DNA from: Isoetes taiwanensis | Taxonomy: Eukaryota; Streptophyta; Lycopodiopsida; Isoetales; Isoetaceae | Direction of reading: 5' to 3' | Assembly (NCBI GenBank): GCA_021234155.1 | Contig: JAJEKV010000072.1 | Span: forward strand, 4,813,620 to 4,877,619 | DNA length: 64,000 nucleotides | Shown here: positions 23,130 to 32,759 of the stretch, piece by piece | How positions within the stretch are numbered: the first letter of the stretch is position 1 | Layout: every line of letters starts with the position of its first letter | Made by a program: the position numbers and the translations under genes | Notes under the pieces: generated by a model | Databases searched by the model: none | What the model was told of the DNA's origin: nothing | What the model saw: only the letters and a program-made list of their open reading frames with translations

Positions 23130-23549
23130 ATTACTAGGTCACTCTCAATACCTTTGCCTTTATGTTGTCATTGCAAGCTGGCTTTGCCTCGCCTTGATCA
23201 ATCTTGCTACATTCACATGGTAAGGTATTGTTCTTTTGTACACGGGGTTACAAATATGGTATCCTTACCTTTTATTTTGTCTCAGGTTCAAGCAAGACTA
23301 TTACGCTCTTGCACTTGGTGGAATTATGCTTTCAATGGGGCTGCAACTTTCCTTGGCAGATTTTTCTCTCATTTTCAAAAAGTAGGTATGCTACAGATAT
23401 TAATCTCTTCTATTTGTTTGCTTCTTACATGTCTGTGAAAGTGAAATTTCAGGCCTTTGCCACTGTTGGTGGACTACATTGCTCAATATATATTGAAGCC
23501 TATATTAGGCTTTTTTGTGGTGAATTTGATATTGTACATCATTAAATGA
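23130..23549 (+). pseudogene. Captured fragment of a BASS-family (bile acid:sodium symporter-like) gene
   Basis: Three consecutive exons can be joined through canonical GT-AG introns: about 23130-23219, 23286-23381 and 23453-23549. They read 'LYVVIASWLCLALINLATFT', 'FKQDYYALALGGIMLSMGLQ', 'LSLADFSLIFKK' and 'PLPLLVDYIAQYILKPILGF'. The 'ALGGIMLSMGLQLS' block and the following 'PLPL...AQY..KP.LG' block are characteristic of plastid BASS transporters. Family members carry about ten transmembrane helices and move organic anions with sodium. Only the first few helices are present, and reading stops at TGA 23547-23549. The rest of the gene was not found nearby, so this looks like transduplication by the CACTA element. 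Confidence 0.65.
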
Positions 23550-26500
23550 GAAGTAAGTTTAAGACTAATGGAAGCATGCATCATACTGTATTCAACCTAA
23601 TATCCAGATACCTATTGCAATGATAATGCGCTGTCCTCACAAACTTATGGTTTCTTTAAACTATATGTAGTTCAATACACGGTTTTACGCCACTCCATCT
23701 AAAATAAAGGCAATGTCCTATGTGTTGTACGCCCAAAGTACTCCTCCCATGTCAATTTCAAACCCTACTTTCAAACATAAACTATACTAACAAATAATTT
23801 ATATATCATGCCACCATCCGATTTCATGATTTATTGAGCTCAAATTTAAGATTCGTTCTTTCTTCACAACATTAGCTAATATCGTTTTGTTGCAATCCAC
23901 ACTCAACTGGGACAACCACATACATTTTACATCACAAGCTTACCCTTCAACTTTAACTCATTCAATCTATCAAGCATCACCTTATGGCAGGTTATACTCT
24001 TGCCACACAGAATATGCCTTGCAACGTCGCATATGTAGAGACCTATTGTTACTCCTTTTTTTTTTTCGAATATTTACTTATTTCAACATATAAATATCCC
24101 ACTATGGCAACATCGCATAGGACGTTACTTTAAGGAATCAAATGTTCTTAGTCCCAATACTGTTATGGAGCCCAAAATTCTATAACCCTTACCTATTTCA
24201 TCTACAATGCTACTTCAATACATCTTGCAAACCTGTTTGTAGTTGAAATGGTCGAGAACATAGGTTTGAGTGACTTGGTTGCATTTTACTGGACTGATAA
24301 GAATCTCATTTTACAAAAGAAAATGAAATGTTTCCTTCAATACGAGAAACATGTGCACAATCAAGTCCAGAGCTTAGGTTTAGAGTGACTTCGGTTACAT
24401 TTAGTTGGGAATAGGTATTAACGCTTAAATTAGCCAGTTAGTTTACAATAATTTCCATGGTCCTTGGGACGTGCATGAGATTGTTTTGCATGGTCCTTGG
24501 AACTCATAGTTGGGTTAATCTTGGCTACTAATGTGGCCTTGATTGATGTTGGTAATTTGAGATGTAAGTTGTTAAAGGGCTAATATCTATAATAAGAGTT
24601 GCGCCTTGGCTACTGCTTGAATGCTGCTAATATTCTGATTGCAGGCAATAAAACAACACAGCCAATAATTATTGATGGGCTTGGAGCACCTGACTAAGGT
24701 CAGATTCGCTAATCCTCTTGGATATTCATGAAACATTGGTACATAAATGATATTCATTTTAGGGCCTGAATCTAAATTCCTTTTACTTGATTACACTTTC
24801 TAGGCATTATGATGGGGGAAGGAAGATTAGGATTCTATGTATACATGCTCTAAATCATTTATCAAAAGAATAAAGTTTTATCCACATGTATCTAAGAGAT
24901 ACATTTGCAACAAGATTTGCAATTTATTGTTAGTCTTTTGACATGGTATAGGATTGTGCTAAGTGCCAAACAATTATGAATTGGCAGCATTACAAGTTTG
25001 AACATAAGTTTCAATTTGCTGTAGAATCCAGGTTAATTCTATTTCTTTAATGATGAAATGGTGAGATGGGTTAAGTTTCTATTTTGTGTTCATAGAGAAG
25101 GGTATCTTAAGTTTGCCTAGAACTCTTTGGGATAGGTTCTTCATGATGTGGATCCATTGAGGCTGATGAACATAAACCCTATCATTTCAGATTGCACCAA
25201 AAGCATTTTGTGGTTGTATGTAGAGCCAACATATTTGTTTAATATATTGTTTGAAGGCAATTTGTTGATATATTTGGTAATTGTTGGACCAAGAACCAGA
25301 TGGCATACAAATTATTTCATATTATGATCACACTTCAAAGGCAAAGTTTGTTCTCTATCGGTGTGCCTATTGCACCTTTGTCGTATTCAGTACAAGCCTA
25401 AACTATCACTCACATCAATCAATCCCGTAACAGTAGACATTCCATTATCTATCCATTTCCATCCACACTATGAATTCCATTATTCAATCCATTCCATGCA
25501 CCTCCACGACTAAATCTACCCATTCCAAACGTCCACGATTAATGCCCGGCATCGCCGGGCACACGTTTCTAGTTCCTTATATAACTTGATCCGCCAAATC
25601 TAAATTGGCATGTGGGATATATCATCGAAAATTTATAAGAATCCTAAACCTGTGAATGCCAAGATCCAGTCGATTCGGCCAAACTAACTGTGCAATCATG
25701 TTCCAAACCTGTCGAATAACCTTGTTTAATGCCAAGAATGCATCAGAGAAAAGGGGTGTTGAGGCAATAGATGCACGGGGAGCTTGCCAACGGAGATGGC
25801 AAGGGTGCATCGGGCAGGCCTTCCTGGCAGTGCTCCTCTGGGAGGCGGTATGCTAATGCCTTCCCTCTTGGAGCTTGGTTTCCCTATCCAACAGTTGAAT
25901 CCTCCATTGAAGGACCTTGCTTCGCGCAGGTTCAAAAAAATCCAAGATCGGCCTGAGAGAATTTATCAAACCGTGAAGCATCATGCAGGCAACCATGTAG
26001 AAACCCAAGTGTTTCGTCATTCGGGTAACTTTCAAGATCACTTACGAGCGTGTTTAGCATTTATAATCATATAAAGAATTTTCAAGTGCCTGGGCCTTCA
26101 AGAACCTCTCTAACCAGTTCCCCTGATGTATAGTTTCTTAGTTTGTAATTTCCAGTAGGTTCGAACTTCATTTTAGCATCTTTGTGTTTTTTTTTTTTGG
26201 GGGTCCATGACTAGATAGGTTGCAAAGTGGCAATGACGAGCGAAAAAGTCATGATTTAAGCCAAATTCCAAGTTTTAGGGTTCATGGGCTTCTCCTTCAC
26301 GTATTTCTTCTGCGTATTTTTGTCATATAGTTGTATTTACGACATTTAACAATGCTCCCCAAGGTTTTTAAGTAAGGAACTAAGGAAGTCCTTACAGACT
26401 TAATGATCTACCATCATGGGAATTCCATCTACAAGTTTGTGCCTAGAAAATTCCGATGGATCTTCAAGATTTTTCTACAAGGCCTTGGCTATGGGGCTTT

Positions 26501-28624
26501 AATCCAAGGTATGACTTCCTTTTAATGAAGCAAGGGATCAACATAAGATATGCATGAAAGACATAGTAGAAAATAGTGAAAATAGTAAGGCAATGGAAGA
26601 TGATGTAGATAGCGTTGTAAAAGTTAACTCGTGATATATTTAATAATTAAATTTTTATCCCCGGCTCATGGTTTAAAATTAGGGGGTTTCACCCTGGAAA
26701 ATTTGGCCATCCTTAAAAAATTTCGATGAGGTAAAATTAAGTCCGAAGTTTTTTAAGCAACTTTTGCAAAATGAATTTAGAAAATAGGCCTAAAAAAGGG
26801 GTGATATGATTTTGTATATACAGTAACATAAAAACAAAGGCAGCATTTTTCCCAGCCGGGTGGCCCACTACCTAATATGTCAGTGTTTGTAATATTATTT
26901 CATCAGTGACAATGTATTGTTAAAGGTAAATGTCTAGGCATGATATTTGTGTTTGGTTTTAAAAAATTGATGGTTGTTGAGATAAAATAATGAAGGGCTC
27001 AGATTGCGATCCAAGTCCCTCAATCTTATTGGTTGCTTTTCTTTGTGGTTTTGGTGGAACAGAGAGGCGGGAACGAACTAATATGGCGGGAGGTCGAGTA
27101 GAGAGGTCGCTTGCCGGATTTTCTAGCCTATTTGAAGCAGAGAACTATGCTTGCAAGGCTTCCATTCGTCCAAAACTGCTCGGCCCACAGCTCTGAGAAT
27201 AGCAGCTCTCATCCGGACTGTTGCCAGAATGGATTTTGAATCACAGACATCACATAGTGCTAGCTCTTCTCGTCACTGAAGTGAATTTGCAAATGCCGCA
27301 GCAGATCTTCGCCATCTTTGCAGTGGGTATGCTCTGGTCTTGAGAAATAAACGAGAGTCTTGAAGGTAGGGCCTCTGCGCTCCTGCTACTGGCTAATGTA
27401 CCAAGCAGATTTATGGAATGGGTCTCCATTATTGCACCAAGCATTGAAATCGGGCTACCAGTCTGCTATTGCCAACACACATGCTGGAGTTGCAAAAATG
27501 CTGGAGTGCTTTAGCCTTTCTTCGGCTCCCAGCGTTGGAGATGAAGCAGTACAAATGCTGAGCCATCGCAGTGGGCATGCAAACCTGTTCCATAAAATAT
27601 TTGGCCAAAATTGCCAACTATTCTCTCTGTACGAAGTTTGGGGCATTTCTGCAAAATAGCAGAAGGGGTTCTCCGCAAGATCCAGGTATTTGCTGGCCCA
27701 AAATATTTCTGTTCAAGGTTTAGACTTTGCTGGTGATGCCATTTTGGTGCTGCATAAAGCCAAAATGGGTGTTTGTTTGTGTTCCAGAAAATAAGACCGA
27801 GGTGTAAGTTCTTCTTGAGGAATTTATAATGAGCTGTAAGTTTATCCTTTATCCTTTCAACTTATTCTGAGAACTATAGGAGCTTCACAGATTCTTCTTT
27901 AGAGGCATTGCTCAAATTTGGTTTTCTTTTTCTTATTTTCTAACCACACATGCCCTTTTTTGTCTTCCAAGTTCCTTCTCGAGTTTGGGTCCATTCCTTC
28001 AAATGCCCCACTGCTTCATTTTCTTCTCTGATCCAACTGGCTCCATCAAATTCAAGCTTTTCTGCAGGTAAGATCTTATTCTACTGTACTGCTGTACCAT
28101 GTTTTTTTCCCAGAAAAATCTGTCTAAAATTGGTTCAAAATATCATTTTTTCCTGTTTGCTTTTATCTTGTTACTCACATTTCTTTTTAAACAGGGGTCT
28201 TTTCCACTACAAGGTCTTTTTGTAGTTTTCAGATATTATACCTGGCTAATGCTCCAAAGGAAAATCTGAAGTAAAAAAAAAAAAAGGAGTTGCAATGCTT
28301 GTAGTATGCTCTGAAAAGGTTGCAGCAGGACTCCAGCAGTTCAGGGCAGAGGAAAAGGCATAAATGGTGTCATGCAAGTATGGCTTAAGGAAATACTACT
28401 AAATTGGATGCTTGTCATCTTTTGTTTCTTTAGTTAGTAATTGTTTTTCTCTAGCTTACTATGCCTAGAATAGAAACATTGAAAGCAGGAACTCTATGCA
28501 TTAATAACTACAAATAAGAACAAACATAAAAGTAAGACTATGGAAGGCACAACTCATGCTTTAAGAACTACCATATGCCTAATGGATTTTTTTGGGTTCG
28601 ATTCCCGAAAGGCATTTTTTAAAA
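23550..28624. other. CACTA interior without a recognised gene
   Basis: The sequence is intron-like and AT-rich. Overlapping frames of 60-100 codons occur at 25.6-26.1 kb and 27.0-27.7 kb, but none has a recognisable domain. Poly-T and poly-A runs are frequent. GGTTCGATTCCC at 28595-28607 is tRNA T-arm-like, but no tRNA could be folded around it. Confidence 0.4.
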
Positions 28625-29276
28625 GAGAACTCAAGAACAACACTACTTTTTTTTTATTTTTTCTGCAAAAACAACACAAAAACAACACGTGAAACAACCA
28701 CTACTTTTAAGGAATGACGTGTTAGTTTTTTTATAACTACACCTGAAAGTATTTATTTCTATAAAACTATATGTGGATTTTATGTAAAACAATACTAAAA
28801 AACAACACCTATTTTTGAATAACCACATTTTTTTCTTAAAACCACATATCATTTTTTTGGGGAAACCAACAATTGAAAACAATATAGAAAAAAAAAAAAA
28901 AAAATAGAGACAACTACATATAGTTTCTAGCAATGTCGGACAAAATTCTATACGTAGTTTTTCCGTGTAGTTTTTTTTGGAAACAACAGTTAAAAACATG
29001 TGGACTTTTTAAGTTTTATTAACAACCACATGTATTTTTTTCACGAAAACAACACCTGAAAACTACAACTACTTTAAAAAAGCAACATGTCGAAACACAT
29101 GTAATTCCTACGTGTAGATAATTTTGACAAAATTCTACACGTAGAGTTTTTACAAAAAAACTACACGTATAAAAGTTTGACTAAAAACTACACGTTGTTT
29201 CTAGCAAATCCGGACAAAAAACAACACGTAGTTTTTTTGTGTTGTTTTTTAGTAAAAAAGACACTGAAAAACAACA
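28625..29276. repeat. Right subterminal low-complexity array of the CACTA element
   Basis: A/C-rich units such as 'aaaacaacacctgaaaac' and 'aactacacgtagtttttt' repeat. They are the reverse complement in type of the left array at 20803-21560. Confidence 0.75.
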
Positions 29277-29306
29277 TGTGGACCCAGTTTTGGGGTGGTA
29301 GTGAAA

Positions 29307-29777
29307 CGGCAAAGAGAAATAAGTTACCTTCTTAAGTACAAGGACGCAGCCAGGAGGAGCCCGTTGCACAACATTCTTGAAAAACATCTTCGCTGCTTGC
29401 AAATGGGAAGCCGCCTCCTCTAGAGCTGGTTTTGGAATCCACGAGCCAGGGAACATCTGCAAAGGATGTGCGCTGAGACCAAGCGGTCCGGGTGAAAGCT
29501 AAAGCAACCTCGCGATAGCATCCAAGCTCGCTACTGTTTGCCTGCCATGATGTCCAACTCCTTGCAATAGAATGGATAAATTGCAGTCGGCGCAACTTCC
29601 TCGTTGTCATGTGGGGCAGATGCATACCATTCCAGGAACTTCACATAACAATCCATGGCGAAGCAGACGACGAAAGCAAGAAGATGTTTAGGAGCGGTAA
29701 GGCGCCACGCCGAACTCAAGTAGCCATTGTCGATTATGAAAGGGACCTGACCTTTGTGGGGAGATTTGTCCGTACAT
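29307..29777 (-). pseudogene. Gene C, 5' part
   Basis: The minus-strand coding remnant starts near the ATG at 29777, just inside palindrome H8. It reads 'YLSSAWRLTAPKHLLAFVVC', then 'MDCYVKFLEWYASAPHDNEE', then 'LEEAASHLQAAKMFFKNVVQ' and 'APPGCVLVLKKVTYFSLPF' in two or more frames. The last codons, CCG TTT, connect with GCA TTT GCT at 20775-20767 once the CACTA element and one AAA are removed. No function is recognised. Confidence 0.45.
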
Positions 29778-29798
29778 TTTAGGGTTAGGGTTAGGGTT

Positions 29799-29867
29799 GG
29801 ATCACACGACGCGAAAACTACTATGTGCAACAAAAAAGCACAATGCTTGCTGCGCGTCGTGTGATCC
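29799..29867. repeat. Palindrome H8
   Basis: GGATCACACGACGCG (29799-29813) and CGCGTCGTGTGATCC (29853-29867) are perfect 15-bp inverted repeats. TTTTAGGGTTAGGGTTAGGG lies just to the left (about 29777-29797). Confidence 0.9.
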
Positions 29868-30078
29868 TCACGTATAACATTAAAAAAAAAAATACAAAGT
29901 GCGAACCTAGGCTTCTAAGAAAGAAATGGACTAAGAGATTAAGCTTATAAAGCCATTACATTAAAGAATATTATACATATGAAAAAAACACAAAGGCACT
30001 TCACGGCCTTTTTTTCCGGGAAGTCTTTCTTCTTGTTGTATTCACCATAAAATTTTGACCATAGTACTCGGGATCCCT

Positions 30079-30390
30079 TTATCGTGAAGACGCGCATGTC
30101 CTGGGCATGATCACCCGCTTGGCATGTATTGCCGCAAGTCTGCGAGTCCTCGAGCAGGCATCGACACCAACCGCTTCGAAGCCATGTGAAGAGCATTTAA
30201 GGCGCTTGCTTGACCCCACAGAATCGGTATGATGTATCGCGACCACACTCTTTGCAGAACCTCTTTCACGAAAGCCGGCAAATGGGAGACTTGGAATGAC
30301 CATCTCGATTGCTCTTCCGATACTTTTAATCTCGCTGCTTTTTAATGCTAGGCTTAGGTGTTCCGGCTTCCGGCCACTACCCTCACCCAC
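30079..30390 (-). CDS. Hypothetical 103-codon frame downstream of the H3-tail-like frame
   Basis: The open frame on the minus strand starts 'MGEGSGRKPEHLSLALKSSE' and is basic and Ser-rich. It may be the continuation, in another frame, of the protein beginning at 30876. No domain is recognised. Alternative frames over the same bases are also partly open, so the assignment is weak. Confidence 0.25.
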   Translation of the reverse strand: MGEGSGRKPEHLSLALKSSEIKSIGRAIEMVIPSLPFAGFRERGSAKSVVAIHHTDSVGSSKRLKCSSHGFEAVGVDACSRTRRLAAIHAKRVIMPRTCASSR

Positions 30391-30480
30391 CCCAAAGATT
30401 TTGGAGGTTGTTGCTCACCGACTCTTCCGGCCGCCTCCTCACCCCAAGCATTTGCGGTGTTGCTGTTCTACCGACTCTTC

Positions 30481-30876
30481 CTACGGCCGTCTGCTCACAT
30501 TACGGTCGCCTTCCCCTTTTCGGCGTTGGGCCTCCTCCTTTGATTTGAAGGTCCCGGGCGCCTCCACGTGGAGGAGCGCAGGAAGAGCAAGAAGAGGCGG
30601 CTGCCCAATAATTAATCCGGCGTCATATTCTGCTCGCCGGTCTCTCACATTTTCATCCTCCATCTCCGAACCGGAGTGCACCTCCCTACTTACTCCCGAG
30701 CTGCTTCTCCCACCGTCTGTCATGCGGATTTCTTTTCTGGATCTTCTGTTAGGCATGGTCGGAGGAGGAGAATCTCTATCAGAGACTTCAGGTTCAGATC
30801 AAGGAGGCGGACCAATGTAATCACCTGGCCTTACACCCCCTGGATGGATCCTTGCGGGTTGCTTAGTTCTTGCCAT
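30481..30876 (-). pseudogene. Protein with a histone-H3-tail-like N-terminus, one internal TGA
   Basis: The minus-strand ATG at 30876 begins 'MARTKQPARIHPGGVRPGD'. Histone H3 begins MARTKQTARKSTGGKAPRK, so ARTKQ, the following AR, and the spaced GG and P are kept while the third-block lysines are not. After 25 codons there is a TGA. The same frame then stays open ('SEPEVSDRDSPPPTMPNRRS', later 'SGSEMEDENVRDRRAEYD') to 30481. The rest is Ser/Arg/Glu-rich and not a histone fold. It lies in the H8-H9 cassette, about 190 bp after the 224-codon gene. A role in binding H3-tail readers is speculation. The TGA may be a decay mutation, or the protein may start at 30756. Confidence 0.4.
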
Positions 30877-31067
30877 GGCTTCTCAGCGGATGGCGCTTTA
30901 TACTACGAACACTAACAAAAATAGACAACTGGCAAGAGATAAATAGTAAAAAACAGAAGTTAAAGTAAAATATGATGGTAACTTTTTTAAATAACTGTAC
31001 GGAACTCTAAAAAAATATCAAAAAAACATCGGACAAAAACACAAATAAAAAACCGAGATTCAAAGCG

Positions 31068-31742
31068 CTAGGCGATAGACAATTTCTTGTTGATCGCGAA
31101 CTCACTAAACTTTACATTTCCCTCTTGCCTGTAACCAACCCTAATGCCACCAATGAAATAATGGAAGTCGTTAGCAATCTCCTCTGTCTCCATTAGCACT
31201 CTTAGCTCTGATAATGGCCATTCGATTTCCATGGTGGCTGTGTAAATGACTTTCTCCCCTCGCCATACTCGAATATCCACCGCATCGGAGTGTCTGCTAT
31301 GGTCCTCAAACGGCTCCCAAAAAGTTGTGCAGCCTCTCTTTTTCCGTTTCCTTCGTTCTAGTTGACAATTAACGTATAAATATTGTTTTGGAAGAAAGTA
31401 TCTGAACTTAAAGGAGGACTTAACTACGCGGCACTCTGTTAGTTGACCGGATGATTCGTGGAATCGAACATCCCAGGTCGGAACCAAAAATAAGCCATCC
31501 ACGGCAGGGGGGAGAAAGCACGTATATGTCTTCGGAGCTTTTCGAACTTCCTGCGCCATCTGGAATATGTTAGCAAATACCTCAAATGGTGTGAAGATTT
31601 GGAAACTCATCCTCACGCCTCCATTTTCAGACATTCCTGCTTGCACCTCGTCAGCCAGGCATTTCTTCATTGCAATTACATTGTTCTCATTAGTCTGTGG
31701 CTTACAAAGTTCACTTAAAGGGGGCAATTCAACCGGCCTCAA
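31068..31742 (-). CDS. Intact 224-codon protein of unknown function
   Basis: This is the best-preserved frame in the hairpin-bracketed array. It starts 'MRPVELPPLSELCKPQ' and ends 'FAINKKLSIA'. It has no signal peptide or transmembrane helix. A basic patch, 'CQLERRKRKKRGC', sits near residue 130 and could be a nuclear localisation signal. The remainder alternates short hydrophobic and charged segments ('YTCFLPPAVDGLFLVPTWDV', 'VIYTATMEIEWPLSELRVL'), as in a beta-rich globular domain. No family is recognised. H9 lies about 235 bp upstream. The absence of stops over 672 bases in a decayed neighbourhood argues for recent function. Confidence 0.55.
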   Translation of the reverse strand: MRPVELPPLSELCKPQTNENNVIAMKKCLADEVQAGMSENGGVRMSFQIFTPFEVFANIFQMAQEVRKAPKTYTCFLPPAVDGLFLVPTWDVRFHESSGQLTECRVVKSSFKFRYFLPKQYLYVNCQLERRKRKKRGCTTFWEPFEDHSRHSDAVDIRVWRGEKVIYTATMEIEWPLSELRVLMETEEIANDFHYFIGGIRVGYRQEGNVKFSEFAINKKLSIA

Positions 31743-31976
31743 GCTCGGTTTCCGACCTTTACGTTATAATCATGCCTCAGAAAACCGGATGCCTATACCC
31801 CGCAAGGTCACGGCATCCATACCTTGAAAAGGACAATTCCGATGTCTATGTGATACACGACAAGTACACTACTAATACTTTCGATCGGAATGACATCCAC
31901 GACGCCCGATAAACATAAACCCGCACAATAAATTTGTTTGTAAACACGTGTCAACGAAAAGAAATGAAAAATAGGA

Positions 31977-32045
31977 GATCACACGACGCCGAAACTATCT
32001 CACGCAGGTTAAGTAGTCGATGATAGCTTCAAGGCGTCGGTGATC
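31977..32045. repeat. Palindrome H9
   Basis: GATCACACGACGCCGAA...CTATC at the left pairs with GATAG...TTCAAGGCGTCGGTGATC at the right, with a few mismatches. It is upstream of the 224-codon gene and is the last palindrome before the right terminal repeat. Confidence 0.75.
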
Positions 32046-32705
32046 CGATTAAGGTGGTTACCATTTGCGGGCAATTTTGGGAAGCTGTTTTTGTGGAGAT
32101 TAGCTCTTTGGCCATATCGGAAGGGGTATATGCATGTCGTATTGTTATACTTTCCACTTTCCGCCGCTAGAATTCAACTTGAACTCTTTTATCCTACCTA
32201 TCCAATGTGTCCAAGACGCCCTGATCGCTTTTTTCGCTTAACTCTATGCTCACCCTCGTTGATGGCAGCATACTCACCCACCTAATCTATTGAGACAAAA
32301 CCTCCCACTTCTTCACCTTGGGAGTTCTGTAGAATGGGGCAAGAACACGTAAATTACAGGAGACATGGATTGCGATGAGGAGGAAGGCGGAGAGGATGCA
32401 CGTGAGAGGGCCGAGTGACAAGATTTAAGTTTGGCGCCAAAATTTGACAAGGGAGTTGGTGACGCTGACAGTAGGCGGTCAAAGTCACCATTATTTTGGG
32501 CGGCGAAGCGACTCCCGAAAAATACGGGCCATAAAAATGGTTGCAATAAAAGCGCATGCATCCCCTATGAAAATATGCCATGTGGATGCCAAGTAAGCCT
32601 GCTCATCCTTCTACCTGCCAAGTAATACTGACTTTTGTAAAAAAGGCGCAAACCTGATTGGTCCTGGCGAATCTGACGTGGAAATCTTTAACCCAAGATA
32701 TGGGC
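32046..32705. other. No gene seen; internal flank of the right terminal repeat
   Basis: Short frames on both strands overlap each other and show no domain. A few short blocks match the left flank at 917-1000 in inverted orientation. Confidence 0.35.
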
Positions 32706-32734
32706 CATTTTGAGACCCCAAATCCGCCCTAATG
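32706..32734 (-). repeat. Right terminal inverted repeat of the putative large element
   Basis: CATTTTGAGACCCCAAAT followed by CCGCCCTAATG is the reverse complement of 889-916 apart from one extra base. Confidence 0.6.
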
Positions 32735-32759
32735 AAAGTTCTTGGAATATTTCATAGGT

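Larger units (their letters stand above)
20776..29303. mobile_element. CACTA (En/Spm-type) transposon carrying a captured gene fragment
   Basis: This 8,528-bp element has ends CACTACCACCCCAA...(20776) and ...TTGGGGTGGTAGTG (29303). The terminal inverted repeats cover 27 bp with two mismatches and are flanked by AAA/AAA. Behind each end is about 0.7 kb of low-complexity sequence in inverted orientation, the usual position of CACTA subterminal repeats. No CACTA transposase (tnpA/tnpD-like) is recognised, so it is probably non-autonomous. The interior contains exons of a BASS-type transporter, which makes it a Pack-CACTA candidate. A second CACTA-type end lies inside at 21656. Excising it restores the gene C frame. 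Confidence 0.85.
889..32734. mobile_element. Putative large DNA transposon carrying nested insertions
   Basis: The region is bounded by a 28/29-bp inverted repeat (889-916 and 32706-32734). It holds a plus-strand transposase-like pseudogene and a set of minus-strand genes separated by copies of one palindrome. Removing the LTR retrotransposon (3694-15259) and the CACTA element (20776-29303), each with one target duplication, leaves about 11.7 kb. The inner flanks of the terminal repeats share further short blocks (TTCCACGTCA, CCTTTTTT). No convincing target-site duplication was found, so two unrelated copies of one repeat in opposite orientation remain possible. The superfamily is not recognised. 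Confidence 0.45.

Noticed and set aside
28560..28620. tRNA T-arm-like GGGTTCGATTCCC
   Set aside because: No A box, anticodon arm or acceptor pairing could be found at tRNA distance.
29799..29833. Start of a 100-codon minus frame inside palindrome H8
   Set aside because: It requires a TTG start, and its first residues are just the palindrome and telomere-like repeat translated.
30296..30820. 174-codon plus-strand frame rich in Pro, Ser and Arg
   Set aside because: It lies antisense to minus-strand coding remnants of the hairpin array and shows no domain. Its composition is the mirror of the opposite frame.
889..32734. Endogenous large DNA virus or Maverick-type element
   Set aside because: Intergenic hairpins and several small genes first suggested it, but no DNA polymerase, packaging ATPase, capsid protein, protease or retroviral-type integrase could be recognised.
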